Positions 16,605 to 24,213 are shown, counted from the first letter of the stretch. The stretch: 24,213 nt of DNA from an uncultured Prevotella sp. (GCA_947072805.1 CAMTJK010000011.1:1-24213), one strand, 5' to 3'. Notes: generated by a model not told the origin, from the letters alone. Translations and numbers: made by a program.

Positions 16605-16673
16605 CAGTAAACAAAAGGGGAAACCCGAACGAGAATCAAGAAACAGAGTATTAACAAATAAAACATTACGACT

Positions 16674-17813
16674 ATGAAACGGTTTATGATTATAATGGTG
16701 ACTCTCTTCTCAATGGCAATGTCTACCAACGCTATGAGTTACGAACAGGCTCGACGCGAAGCCCTCTTCCTCACGGACAAGATGGCTTACGAGCTCAATC
16801 TCAACGACATGCAGTATGAGGCTGCATACGAGATAAACCTCGACTATCTGATGGGCGTAACATCCGTAAACGACCTCTACGGCACATATTGGACACGCCG
16901 TAATCTCGACTTCGGATACATCCTGCTCGACTGGCAATGGAATGCTTTCTGTGCCGCTTCTTACTTCTACCGTCCGCTCTACTGGAACGCAGGCTACTGG
17001 CACTTCGGAATATATGCAAGATACCCGAGACGTGACTACTATTATTTCAGCAGACCAAGAGTTTACGTATCTTACTGCGGCGGACACAGCTGGAGACACA
17101 ACGGCGGACACAGCTACTACAAGCCACGCCGCAACGACTTCCATAGCGGCTCAAACAACCACGTAGGCATGCGCGACCACTGGAACAATGGCAATGTAAA
17201 CCGAAACAACGACAACAGAGCTAACAGCTCCACACGCATAACCGCCAACGGCAACATACAGAATGGAAGCAGCAACTTCGGAACAAGCAAGACGAGCGGT
17301 TCGTTCAGCGGAAACAGAAGCAACGCCACCGTATCTGGCGGAACAAATAACGGTTCTGTATCGGGCAGCTTCGGCAACAGGGCTGGTTCCACCGTCACAA
17401 ACGGTCGCAACACAGCGCCTAAGAGCATCGGTTCTACCATAAGAAGCAACAACGGTTCCTTCAGCGCCAGCCGTAGCAATACCTTCTCGCAAAGTCCCGC
17501 CAACACGCCGAGAGTAACGAGAACGGAGAGCACGCAGAAAAGCCTATCGCGCTCGGGCAGTTTCTCCAACAGCGCCACCGGCAGCAACTTATCAAGATCT
17601 GCAAGCACTCCCTCAAGAATATCGTCAAGTACACCAAGCCGTACAAACAACTCTTTCAGCAGAAGCAGCCTGCCTGCCAAAAGTTCCGGCTACACTCCAA
17701 GCAGAATGAGCAGCAACGTGTCGAGAAGCAACGGCAGCAGCATGACAAGATCGTCAAGCCACTCTTCAGGCAGCAGCTCGAAAGCATCGGGTAGCTTCAG
17801 CGGACGCCGCTAA
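16674..17813 (+). CDS. Secreted protein, Tyr/Trp-rich N-domain with Ser/Asn/Arg-rich tail, unknown function
   Basis: I do not recognise an assigned function for this 379-residue protein. A signal peptide covers residues 1-20 (STNA|M). Residues 21-70 look helical, with LTDKMAYELNLNDMQYEAAYEINLDYL split over about 33-59; this is faintly like the LTxxQ helices of Spy/CpxP proteins. Residues 70-150 are rich in aromatic residues and contain the only two cysteines (Cys93, Cys135). From about 150 to the end the chain is low-complexity, dominated by Ser, Asn, Gly, Thr and Arg, with recurring GSFS-like units (such as SGSFSGNR, GSFGNR, GSFSAS, SGSFSN and the terminal SGSFSGRR) and three TPSR units near 311-343. 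The tail is basic and probably disordered. It lies next to the capsule locus and may act in the envelope or extracellular matrix, but that is a guess. Confidence 0.75.
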   Translation: MKRFMIIMVTLFSMAMSTNAMSYEQARREALFLTDKMAYELNLNDMQYEAAYEINLDYLMGVTSVNDLYGTYWTRRNLDFGYILLDWQWNAFCAASYFYRPLYWNAGYWHFGIYARYPRRDYYYFSRPRVYVSYCGGHSWRHNGGHSYYKPRRNDFHSGSNNHVGMRDHWNNGNVNRNNDNRANSSTRITANGNIQNGSSNFGTSKTSGSFSGNRSNATVSGGTNNGSVSGSFGNRAGSTVTNGRNTAPKSIGSTIRSNNGSFSASRSNTFSQSPANTPRVTRTESTQKSLSRSGSFSNSATGSNLSRSASTPSRISSSTPSRTNNSFSRSSLPAKSSGYTPSRMSSNVSRSNGSSMTRSSSHSSGSSSKASGSFSGRR

Positions 17814-17844
17814 AAAATGATTAGGATTAAAGGACAGAGTAAAG

Positions 17845-18351
17845 TCAAAGCTCCAAAATACGCACCTCGGCATTGGTCATTGGAGTGATTTCGCTCATTT
17901 GAAGATTATAGTAAACCGACTGAATAGCCTTATTTATTATTCCGTGACCCACGACCAGCACACGCTGGTCGTGGTATTTTGTTTTCAGATATTCCATAAA
18001 CCGCATGGCGCGTGCACGCATCTGCTCGAGTGTTTCGATGTCGTCACACCATTTTTCGTTCTTCAGGTCTGGAATATATCTACCTGTAAATCCGCCCCAG
18101 TCACGCTCACGAAGCAACGGCGTAGTCTCTACAGTCATGCCGTGTGGACGTGCTATGATAACCGCCGTGTCGATAGCACGCTGCAAATCGCTCGAAACAA
18201 AAGCATCAATAGGCTCTTCGGCAAATCGCAAAGCCAGACTGCGCGCCTGGGCAACACCGTTTGCGGTGAGCTTGCCATGCGTCTGTCCCTGCATTATCCT
18301 CGCCACATTATCCTCCGTTTCACCGTGTCTGACCAGATATAAGGTCGTCAT
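17845..18351 (-). CDS. Histidine phosphatase family protein (phosphoglycerate-mutase-like)
   Basis: This 168-residue protein has the RHG signature LVRHGETEDN at 6-15, with His9 as the phosphorylated residue and Arg8 beside it. Further catalytic positions are RAIDTA near 58-63, the acid donor Glu82 in LRERDWGGFTG, and the second histidine His136 in VVGHG. It fits the small PhoE/CobC/GpmB-like branch; substrate cannot be predicted. The ATG at 18351 is chosen over a TTG at 18357, which would add only two residues. It starts about 15 nt after a predicted transcription start. It converges with the Ser/Asn/Arg-rich protein gene, 31 bp apart, and has no visible link to its neighbours. Confidence 0.9.
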   Translation of the reverse strand: MTTLYLVRHGETEDNVARIMQGQTHGKLTANGVAQARSLALRFAEEPIDAFVSSDLQRAIDTAVIIARPHGMTVETTPLLRERDWGGFTGRYIPDLKNEKWCDDIETLEQMRARAMRFMEYLKTKYHDQRVLVVGHGIINKAIQSVYYNLQMSEITPMTNAEVRILEL

Positions 18352-18370
18352 AATCAATGTTTTTATTCTG

Positions 18371-18378
18371 CAAAAGTA
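18371..18378 (-). promoter_or_regulatory. Probable -7 box for the histidine phosphatase gene
   Basis: The minus strand reads TACTTTTG, an exact TAnnTTTG match, predicting a start near 18366 and a leader of about 15 nt. The -33 region lacks a clear TTTG. It is 33 bp from an oppositely directed -7 box, so the two promoter regions overlap. Confidence 0.5.
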
Positions 18379-18411
18379 GCAAAATTATTTCCTTCTTATT
18401 GCCTTTATGCT

Positions 18412-18419
18412 TATTTTTG
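18412..18419 (+). promoter_or_regulatory. Probable -7 box and structured leader of the DUF308 gene
   Basis: TATTTTTG matches TAnnTTTG and predicts a start near 18425. The resulting leader of about 80 nt contains a small hairpin, CCGGA (18445-18449) with TCCGG (18460-18464), and a T run at about 18481-18486. No convincing -33 element is seen. Confidence 0.4.
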
Positions 18420-18504
18420 TGCAACGAATAGAAGTGAAAACGTACCGGAGAGACTCCCTTCCGGAAGCGTACAAACAGTATTTTTTATACAAAACGGTTT
18501 TATT

Positions 18505-19143
18505 ATGAAAGTATTACAGAGTTCCATCTTCAGGGCTATATGCTCCATCATTGTGGGAGCACTGCTCATCAAGTACCCCATCAACACCGCCACATGGCTG
18601 ATAGTGGCTATCGGAGTGCTGTTTCTGCTGCCCGGCATCATATCATGCCTCGTCTACATCAACGCTCGACGCAAGAGCAACGGCACGACGGTGCTCGATT
18701 CTGACGGCAACGTGCTTTCGGGAGGCAACCCGCCCTTCCCCATTGTAGGTATCGGCAGCCTGCTGTTCGGACTATTGCTTGCCATCCGTCCGCTGTTCGT
18801 CATGGATTTCATTGCATATATACTCGGTTTCATTCTCCTTCTCGGAGCATTCAACCAGCTGTTCCTGCTTATCAGGGCACGCAAGATAAGCAAGATTCCG
18901 TTCATCTTCTGGATTTGTCCCACCGTAATTCTCCTCATCGGACTTATAGCCCTGCTGCGACCCATGTGGATAGCCGGCGCACCTCTCATCATACTTGGCT
19001 GGTGTCTGCTGTTATATGGTGTGACCGAGATTATAAATGCACTGAAAATAAACGCGGAAAGGAGACGATTCGAACACATGCTGAAGAAAGCGTCCGACAT
19101 GGAAAAGGCAGAGACACTGCAGAACGATGCAGGAAGTGAGTAG
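18505..19143 (+). CDS. DUF308/HdeD-like membrane protein
   Basis: This 212-residue protein has about six hydrophobic helices arranged as two similar sets of three: GALLIKYPINTATWLIVAIG (about 18-37) and a second set beginning near residue 76, separated by a hydrophilic loop (about 54-72). The C-terminal 35 residues are charged and cytoplasmic. This is the pattern of the DUF308 family, whose E. coli member HdeD is linked to acid resistance; whether this protein has such a role is unknown. It has a leader of about 80 nt and no operon partner, and a strong bidirectional terminator follows. Gene order (Hsp20 next door, opposite strand) hints at envelope or general stress but proves nothing. Confidence 0.82.
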   Translation: MKVLQSSIFRAICSIIVGALLIKYPINTATWLIVAIGVLFLLPGIISCLVYINARRKSNGTTVLDSDGNVLSGGNPPFPIVGIGSLLFGLLLAIRPLFVMDFIAYILGFILLLGAFNQLFLLIRARKISKIPFIFWICPTVILLIGLIALLRPMWIAGAPLIILGWCLLLYGVTEIINALKINAERRRFEHMLKKASDMEKAETLQNDAGSE

Positions 19144-19186
19144 CAGTTGCTTAATTCCAAGACAGCCTCATACTGCCTATACACAC

Positions 19187-19232
19187 AAAAAAGAGAGGAC
19201 ACGCCGCCATTGGCATATCCTCTCTTTGCTTT
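19187..19232. terminator. Bidirectional intrinsic terminator between DUF308 and hsp20 genes
   Basis: AAAGAGAGGA (19190-19199) and TCCTCTCTTT (19218-19227) form a perfect 10-bp stem with an 18-nt loop that can pair further (GCC with GGC). T-rich sequence follows on the plus strand and six consecutive T on the minus strand (A run 19187-19192), so it can end transcription from both convergent genes. Confidence 0.85.
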
Positions 19233-19275
19233 TCCTCCTTTTCTTTTTCTCCCTATAAGCGGAAGAAGTGTCCGC

Positions 19276-19701
19276 CTAACCTATTTCTATCTGCCTTGCC
19301 ACCTTTACCTTGCTCTCTTCAAGCTTAGGAAGTTCTACGGTAAGCACTCCGTTCTCCACCCTTGCAGCAATTTTCTCCTTGTCCACATCGTCGGGCAGTA
19401 TGAGCGTCTGCTCGTATTTAGTGTACGAAAACTCGCGGCGCAGATATCTGAACTCCTTGTTTTCCTCCTTATTCTCCTGTTTGCTTTCCATCTTTACGAT
19501 AAGATTTCCCTCATCGTTGATGTGTACACAGAAGTCCTCCTTTGTCATTCCGGGAGCAGCGAGCTCCACAGTGTAGCCCTTGTTCGATTCCTTCACGTTG
19601 ATTGCGGGTGCCGTTGCATTTGCCTTTGGCATAAAATCGGTTGCGAAAAAGTCGTTAAACACGTCCGGTAACCATGATGAGTTTCTTCTTGTAGGTGTCA
19701 T
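19276..19701 (-). CDS. Hsp20/alpha-crystallin small heat-shock protein
   Basis: This 141-residue cytoplasmic chaperone binds unfolding proteins and prevents aggregation. The start MTPTRRNSSWLPDVFNDFF is typical of Bacteroidetes members. The alpha-crystallin domain runs from about 33 (APAINVKESN) to 130, with ELAAPGMTKEDF and the diagnostic ENGVLTVELPK. The C-terminal IxI-type oligomerisation motif is present as QIEI. The ATG at 19701 is preferred over one at 19740 because a full AGGAGG lies 8 nt upstream and the family N-terminus begins there. The 185-bp upstream spacer (19702-19886) shows no convincing promoter box or CIRCE-like repeat. Confidence 0.95.
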   Translation of the reverse strand: MTPTRRNSSWLPDVFNDFFATDFMPKANATAPAINVKESNKGYTVELAAPGMTKEDFCVHINDEGNLIVKMESKQENKEENKEFRYLRREFSYTKYEQTLILPDDVDKEKIAARVENGVLTVELPKLEESKVKVARQIEIG

Positions 19702-19709
19702 AATCTTGT

Positions 19710-19715
19710 CCTCCT
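19710..19715 (-). promoter_or_regulatory. Strong Shine-Dalgarno sequence for hsp20
   Basis: AGGAGG on the minus strand lies 8 nt before the ATG at 19701 and decides the start codon. Such a complete site is unusual in this window, where most genes have only loose purine runs. Confidence 0.75.
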
Positions 19716-19886
19716 GTTTTGTTTTTATTGTTTGATACATTGTTTTATTGTTTCATTTCACAGCCTCGGCTTTTGCTTCGGCTTTCACCTATATCAATAC
19801 AACAAGCATACCAACGCTTTAATTATGCCATTTTGACATAACACACAGACAATTTGACAGATACTATAAGTTATATAAAGAAGAAA

Positions 19887-22800
19887 TCAGATGCTTTTCA
19901 TCACTCCGAGAGCCTCATCCACCGTTTTCACTCCATCTATTACTACCGAGCGTTTGCCGTTCTGCTCCCTCAAGTTGCACCTGCGCGGATTTCGCGTGAT
20001 GTATTCGAGAATACGGTCGAATGCCGGACTGCGGTAATAAGGGCTTTGCATGTTGCTTACAAATATAAGGGTCATCCTGCCTTGCTTCAGCATTATCTTT
20101 TCGCATCCGAGCGATTTGCCGAGTCTTCTTAGCGGCACCACTCTCATCAGCTCCTCTCCCACCTGTGGAATTTCTCCGAAGCGGTCACGCATTCTGCCCC
20201 TGTACTGTTCCAGTTCCTCGTCGGTTTTCAGATTGTCGAGTTCTCTGTATAGCAACATTCGTTCGCTGTCACTGGGCACATACCTTTCAGGGAAGTACAT
20301 TTCTATGTCGCTTTCGAGAGCGCAGTCGTCCACAAATTCTCCGGCCTTCACCTCTCCCTTTGCCGCATCCTCCGCATATATGTCGGCAAACTCGTCGTTT
20401 TTCAGTTCGGTGACAGCCTGGTTTAGAATTTTCTGGTAGGTTTCGTATCCCAGGTCGGCAATAAATCCGCTCTGTTCCGCTCCGAGCAAGTTACCCGCTC
20501 CACGTATGTCGAGGTCTTGCATGGCTATGTTTATACCGCTTCCAAGGTCGGAGAAATTCTCGAGAGCCTCGAGTCGTCGGCGCGACTCCTGCGGCAGAGC
20601 CGATAGCGGCGGTGCCAGCAGATAGCAGAAAGCCTTTCTGTTGCCGCGTCCCACACGTCCTCTCATCTGATGCAGGTCGCTGAGACCAAAGTTTTGCGCC
20701 CCATTTATTATTATGGTATTGGCATTCGGTATGTCGATACCGTTTTCTACGATGGTCGTAGAGAGCAAAACGTCGTAGTCGTAATTGGCAAAATCGAGGA
20801 TGACATGTTCCAGAGTTTCAGGCTTCATCTGTCCGTGTCCGATGGCGATGCGTGCATCTGGCACGTACTTGTGAATCATGTCGGCTATGCGCTGCAGTTC
20901 GTTTATTCTGTTGTTTACGAAATACACCTGTCCGTTGCGGCTCATTTCGAAGTTTATGGCATCGGCTATTATTTCGGCCCCGAAGGTATGTATTTCCGTT
21001 TGAATGGGATAGCGGTTTGGCGGCGGTGTCTGGATGATGCTCAGGTCGCGCGCTCCGACGAGTGAGAACTGCAGTGTGCGCGGGATGGGTGTTGCCGACA
21101 TGGTGAGCGTGTCTACATTCACTTTCATCTGCCTCAGTTTTTCCTTCACAGCCACTCCAAACTTCTGTTCTTCGTCTATGATGAGCAGACCGAGGTCTCG
21201 GAATTTCACCGACTTCCCTATCAGTTTGTGTGTTCCTATGAGTATATCTATTTTTCCGTCTGCGAGATCGGCCAGCAGTTCCTTTGTCTGCTTTGCCGTG
21301 CGTGCCCTTGTGAGGTAGTCCACTCGTACGGGGAAATCCTTCAGTCGTCCGCTGAACGTCTGATAGTGCTGGTAAGCCAGCACCGTGGTAGGCACGAGCA
21401 CAGCCACCTGCTTCGAGTCGCAAGCAGCCTTGAAAGCAGCCCTCACAGCCACTTCGGTCTTTCCGAAGCCCACATCGCCGCATACAAGTCGGTCCATAGG
21501 TCGTTGCCGTTCCATGTCGGCTTTCACGTCGCCGGTGGCTTTCAGCTGGTCGGGCGTATCCTCATATAGGAATCCCGCCTCAAGTTCGTGCTGCATGAAG
21601 CTGTCGGCACTGAAAGCGAATCCCTTTTCGTGGCGGCGGCGTGCATACAGCTTTATAAGGTCGCGGGCTATGTCCTTAATCTTCTTTTTCGTACGTTCCT
21701 TCAGACGTTCCCACTGTCCGGTTCCGAGGTGGCTTAGGCGCGGCGGTTCGCCATTGTCCTGCGCCTTATATTTCGACACCTTATATAAAGAATGTATAGA
21801 GACGTATATCGAGTCGCCGTGCTGATAGGTTATCTTTATCATCTCCTGAAAACCGCCGTCATTCTGCGGCATGCGCACAAGTCCTCCGAAGCGTCCTATG
21901 CCGTGGTCCACGTGTACCACGAAGTCGCCCGGTTCAAACTGCCTTATCTCCTTAAGTGTGAGAGCCACCTTTCCGCTTCTCGCCTTGTCGGAACGGAGGT
22001 TGTATTTGTGGAAGCGGTCGAATATCTGATGGTCGGTGAAGAAGCACATCTTCATGTCGTTATCGGCAAAACCCTCATGGAGCGTTTTGTCTACGGGGGT
22101 GAAGTCTATTCCGCCGGCAGTGGTTCCGGCTGTAGCGGCAGACGTGCCACGTTCGGCTTTAAATATTTCCTTCAACCGTTCGTTCTGTTTTCTGCTGTCG
22201 GCAAGTATGTATATGCCGTACCCTTTCAGAATATAGTCTTCAAGAGAACTCGTAAGCATCTCGAAATTCTTGTGGAACAGCGGTTGCGGTGTGATGTTAA
22301 AGCGTATCACAGCATCGGGATGCCTTAGCGGACGATGCCCTATGTCTACCATGCGGAAGCGTTGTGTGCCCTCGGCAAAGCGGTTTGGCGTGATGAGCTG
22401 CATGTCACGGCTCATCTGCTGTATGATGGCACGCTGTTCCTGCTCGGTGGCACCCTCCAGACGTTCCGTGAGAGCCTGTTGCGAGAAGCCCTCGTCGTAA
22501 GTACGTGCCACGGCATCGCGCACATATTCGCCGTTCTTCATCACGAGTACGGTGTCGTCGGACAGGAACGACAGCAGCGGAATGCGCTCGTCGGTCTGTC
22601 CGGCAAGTTCCGGCACTATGCGTATGTCTTCGCGTCTGTCGCGCGAGAGTTGCGTTTCTACCTCAAATGTGCGTATGGAGTCTATCTCATCACCGAAGAA
22701 GTCTACTCTGAACGGATATTCGCAGCTATATGAATAGACATCGAGAATGCTTCCGCGCAATGCAAACTGTCCGGGTTCATATACATAATCCACTTCCTTG

Positions 22801-23297
22801 AAACCATATTCGCGCAGCGTGTCCATCACTTCAGCCACATCGGCAGTGCCGCCTCTGTGCATCTCGAGCGTGCGGTCGTCCATCTTCTTTCGCGACACCA
22901 CCATCTCGGCAACGGCTTCAAGGTAGCTCACTATATAGACTTTCGCATCGGTGCGCGACATTTCGGCGAGAGCCTCCGTGCGCAATATCTCTGCTGCGGC
23001 ATCTCTCTGCCCATACTTCACCGCTCTGCGATATGACGAGGGGAGAAAGAACACGCTCTCCTGCCCCATCACCTGCGTAAGGTCGTGGTAGAAGTATCCT
23101 GCCTCGTCGGCGTCCTGTAGTATGAAGAGTATGTTGCGCCTGTCGCGCAGGGCAAGACTGCCGAACACCATTGGTGCCGCCGACGCCATAAGTCCGTCGA
23201 GAGCCACAGTCTCTACCGAAGCATCCCTGAGTTTTTCTGCCAGCGCCCCGACCTGCGGCAGAGCGGCATACATAGCCTGTAAGTCTTTTATTTCCAT
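19887..23297 (-). CDS. mfd: Transcription-repair coupling factor Mfd
   Basis: This 1136-residue ATP-driven DNA translocase removes RNA polymerase stalled at lesions and recruits UvrA. In order it has the UvrB-like N-terminal module (about 1-330), the RNA-polymerase-interacting domain starting at FEPGDFVVHVDHGIG (about 453), the helicase motor with Walker A GDVGFGKTE (about 606-614), DEEQ (about 707) and SATPIPRT, then HQMRGRVGRG and the LDIRGAGNLLG segment, and the C-terminal TRCF domain. Length is normal for the family. The frame is open upstream to 23450, but that part overlaps queC in another frame; the ATG at 23297 begins MEIKDLQAMYAALP, where the family fold starts. It lies 25 nt after queC and is probably co-transcribed. 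Confidence 0.97.
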   Translation of the reverse strand: MEIKDLQAMYAALPQVGALAEKLRDASVETVALDGLMASAAPMVFGSLALRDRRNILFILQDADEAGYFYHDLTQVMGQESVFFLPSSYRRAVKYGQRDAAAEILRTEALAEMSRTDAKVYIVSYLEAVAEMVVSRKKMDDRTLEMHRGGTADVAEVMDTLREYGFKEVDYVYEPGQFALRGSILDVYSYSCEYPFRVDFFGDEIDSIRTFEVETQLSRDRREDIRIVPELAGQTDERIPLLSFLSDDTVLVMKNGEYVRDAVARTYDEGFSQQALTERLEGATEQEQRAIIQQMSRDMQLITPNRFAEGTQRFRMVDIGHRPLRHPDAVIRFNITPQPLFHKNFEMLTSSLEDYILKGYGIYILADSRKQNERLKEIFKAERGTSAATAGTTAGGIDFTPVDKTLHEGFADNDMKMCFFTDHQIFDRFHKYNLRSDKARSGKVALTLKEIRQFEPGDFVVHVDHGIGRFGGLVRMPQNDGGFQEMIKITYQHGDSIYVSIHSLYKVSKYKAQDNGEPPRLSHLGTGQWERLKERTKKKIKDIARDLIKLYARRRHEKGFAFSADSFMQHELEAGFLYEDTPDQLKATGDVKADMERQRPMDRLVCGDVGFGKTEVAVRAAFKAACDSKQVAVLVPTTVLAYQHYQTFSGRLKDFPVRVDYLTRARTAKQTKELLADLADGKIDILIGTHKLIGKSVKFRDLGLLIIDEEQKFGVAVKEKLRQMKVNVDTLTMSATPIPRTLQFSLVGARDLSIIQTPPPNRYPIQTEIHTFGAEIIADAINFEMSRNGQVYFVNNRINELQRIADMIHKYVPDARIAIGHGQMKPETLEHVILDFANYDYDVLLSTTIVENGIDIPNANTIIINGAQNFGLSDLHQMRGRVGRGNRKAFCYLLAPPLSALPQESRRRLEALENFSDLGSGINIAMQDLDIRGAGNLLGAEQSGFIADLGYETYQKILNQAVTELKNDEFADIYAEDAAKGEVKAGEFVDDCALESDIEMYFPERYVPSDSERMLLYRELDNLKTDEELEQYRGRMRDRFGEIPQVGEELMRVVPLRRLGKSLGCEKIMLKQGRMTLIFVSNMQSPYYRSPAFDRILEYITRNPRRCNLREQNGKRSVVIDGVKTVDEALGVMKSI

Positions 23298-23322
23298 CTT
23301 TATGTGCGCCCGGCGCCCGTCA

Positions 23323-23979
23323 TCACATGTTTTCGTATATGGTAGTGTCGCATACACCTGCATCAGCAAGCGCTTCTTTTCTTTCCACGCATGTTCCGCA
23401 GCGTCCGCAATGGTGCTCGCCACCCTTGTAGCACGACCACGTTTCGGCATAGTCGATGCCCATTTCGCGTCCCTTACGCGCTATATCAGCCTTTGTTATG
23501 TCGGTATAGGGTGCGAGTACGCGCACGCCCTCGTATGTTCCGGCTGCCGCGGCCTCATCGAAAGCCTTTACAAAATCCGGGCGGCAGTCGGGATAAATGG
23601 CATGATCGCCGCCGTGGTTTGCCATCATGACGTATTTCAGTCCGTTGCTTTCTGCAAGTCCGGTGGCTATGGCAAGCATTATTCCGTTGCGGAAAGGCAC
23701 TACCGTCGATTTCATGTTCTCGTCGGCATAATGTCCCTCTGGTATGGCATCGGCTCCCTCAAGCAGCGAACTCTTGAAGTGGCGGTGCATGAAGTCGAGG
23801 TTCACCACTATATGGCGTATGCCCAGACGTTCGCAATGCAGGCGTGCAAACGGTATTTCTCTTGCATTGTGGTTGCTTCCGTAATCGAACGAAACGCCCA
23901 CGGCTATGCGCTCGCGGTACTCGTAGAGCATGGTGATGCTGTCCATTCCGCCGCTCACTATTATCACAGAATCCTTCAT
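23323..23979 (-). CDS. queC: 7-cyano-7-deazaguanine synthase QueC
   Basis: This 218-residue enzyme converts 7-carboxy-7-deazaguanine to preQ0 with ATP and ammonia, in the queuosine tRNA-modification pathway. The PP-loop ATP-binding motif SGGMDS is at 9-14. The zinc site is formed by Cys183, Cys191, Cys194 and Cys197 in the C-terminal SCYKGG...HCGRCGTC segment. VVPFRNGIMLAIA near 93-105 and ANHGGDHAIYPDCRPDF near 119-135 are also family signatures. Partner genes queD, queE and queF are not in the window. It is read from a consensus promoter at 24020-24051 and is followed by mfd after 25 nt. Confidence 0.96.
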   Translation of the reverse strand: MKDSVIIVSGGMDSITMLYEYRERIAVGVSFDYGSNHNAREIPFARLHCERLGIRHIVVNLDFMHRHFKSSLLEGADAIPEGHYADENMKSTVVPFRNGIMLAIATGLAESNGLKYVMMANHGGDHAIYPDCRPDFVKAFDEAAAAGTYEGVRVLAPYTDITKADIARKGREMGIDYAETWSCYKGGEHHCGRCGTCVERKEALADAGVCDTTIYENM

Positions 23980-24019
23980 TTCCTGTTTCTTATATACATA
24001 TAAACTATGAAAACACGCG

Positions 24020-24051
24020 CAAAAGTAAGCATTTTAGCACGAAGTGCCAAA
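24020..24051 (-). promoter_or_regulatory. Consensus promoter of the queC-mfd unit
   Basis: On the minus strand TTTG (24048-24051) is followed after 20 bp by TACTTTTG (24020-24027), matching both elements of the Bacteroidetes promoter. Transcription should start near 24014, giving a leader of about 35 nt before the queC ATG at 23979. No preQ1-type riboswitch fits in so short a leader. Confidence 0.75.
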
Positions 24052-24192
24052 CGTTGATGGTGTTTAAACTCCTAATTTGTCATTAGATTATACCGTGATG
24101 CCTATTTTGAGCGGCATTCGGACTGCAGAGTTGCCTTCCGGGTGAAGATAGAATACTGTGCGATGCAATACGTATAACATTTATTTACTTTT

Positions 24193-24213
24193 ATGAAAAA
24201 TCTTGACTTTAAC
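24193..24213 (+). CDS. Possible start of a gene running off the right edge
   Basis: An ATG at 24193 opens a frame (MKNLDFN) that reaches the window end without a stop. It lies in AT-rich sequence divergent from queC, with an imperfect -7-like TACTTTTA at 24186-24193 overlapping it. Seven codons are too few to judge, so this could be chance. Confidence 0.2.

Larger units (their letters stand above)
16190..16673. other. 484-bp intergenic region between wzi and the Ser/Asn/Arg-rich protein gene
   Basis: This divergent spacer contains no convincing gene; an open frame at 16165-16563 (+) shows no family resemblance and overlaps the start of wzi. It holds a minus-strand TATATTTG box (16386-16393), an 8-bp inverted repeat followed by a T tract (16410-16463), a 9-bp inverted repeat (16542-16572) and a plus-strand promoter (16573-16604). 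The wzi leader would be unusually long, about 190 nt, if that minus-strand box is its promoter. Confidence 0.6.

Noticed and set aside
17117..17680. 187-codon leucine-rich open frame opposite the Ser/Asn/Arg-rich gene
   Set aside because: The Leu/Val/Pro-rich composition is what antisense reading of the repetitive Ser/Asn/Gly codons gives; there is no promoter or start signal.
19808..19836. Sigma-54-like TGGC-N-GC element upstream of hsp20 (minus strand)
   Set aside because: GG and GC are spaced 10 bp apart, but the -12 half reads AAGC instead of TTGC, so the match is too weak.
20818..21483. 221-codon Arg/His-rich open frame inside mfd
   Set aside because: It is an alternative frame of the mfd motor region and its composition is not protein-like.
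23298..23450. N-terminal extension of Mfd by 51 codons
   Set aside because: It overlaps the end of queC in another frame on the same strand and adds nothing known from Mfd; the ATG at 23297 fits the family.
24095..24125. Short ATGCC/GGCAT hairpin upstream of queC
   Set aside because: It is only 5-6 bp with no T tract or known motif and lies upstream of the predicted promoter; likely chance.
1..24213. CRISPR arrays, tRNA or rRNA genes, insertion sequences, phage att sites
   Set aside because: No regularly spaced repeats, cloverleaf-like genes, transposase-like proteins or long terminal repeats were seen on reading both strands.

Overview
The window looks like chromosome from a member of the Bacteroidales, most likely Prevotella or a close relative. 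The evidence is the repeated Bacteroidetes promoter signature (-7 box TAnnTTTG, with a TTG/TTTG element about 20 bp upstream where it can be found), the scarcity of Shine-Dalgarno sequences, and the protein families present (multi-SLBB export protein, Bacteroidetes-type Wzi, WbsX). Assignment to genus is an inference from memory of these families.

Region 1 (about 1-16,200) is a Wzx/Wzy-type capsule or exopolysaccharide locus divided into four apparent transcription units. A nine-gene rightward unit (129-11384) encodes an SLBB export protein, a Wzz-like chain-length protein, a Wzx flippase, a Wzy polymerase, a GT2 glycosyltransferase, a GT4 glycosyltransferase, a hexapeptide acyltransferase, a WbsX/GH99-like protein and a second GT4. 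Many of its genes are tightly packed or overlap. A single GT2 gene (11418-12224) is read leftward and converges on the end of that unit. A divergent rightward pair (12414-14158) encodes two unrelated types of initiating phosphoglycosyltransferase, one WecA-like and one PglC/WcaJ-like. A leftward pair (16189-14169) encodes a Wzi outer-membrane protein overlapping by 4 bp with a small lipoprotein. The implied scheme is initiation on undecaprenyl phosphate, extension by four glycosyltransferases (perhaps with WbsX), acylation, Wzx flipping, Wzy polymerisation with length set by Wzz, export through the SLBB protein and surface assembly by Wzi. No sugar-nucleotide biosynthesis gene, UpxY-type antiterminator or tyrosine kinase domain is visible, so precursors must come from elsewhere.

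Region 2 (16,190-19,740) holds a 484-bp intergenic stretch with two inverted repeats, a secreted Ser/Asn/Arg-rich protein of unknown function (16674-17813), a histidine phosphatase (leftward), a DUF308/HdeD-like membrane protein (rightward) and an Hsp20 chaperone (leftward). A clear bidirectional terminator lies between the last two.

Region 3 (19,887-24,213) is a housekeeping pair read leftward, queC then mfd, from a good consensus promoter. A possible gene start lies at the extreme right edge.

Most of this is a recognisable polysaccharide locus plus housekeeping genes. The least explained parts are the Ser/Asn/Arg-rich secreted protein with its operator-like repeat, the lipoprotein coupled to Wzi, the tandem dual initiators, and a promoter that predicts a leaderless mRNA.
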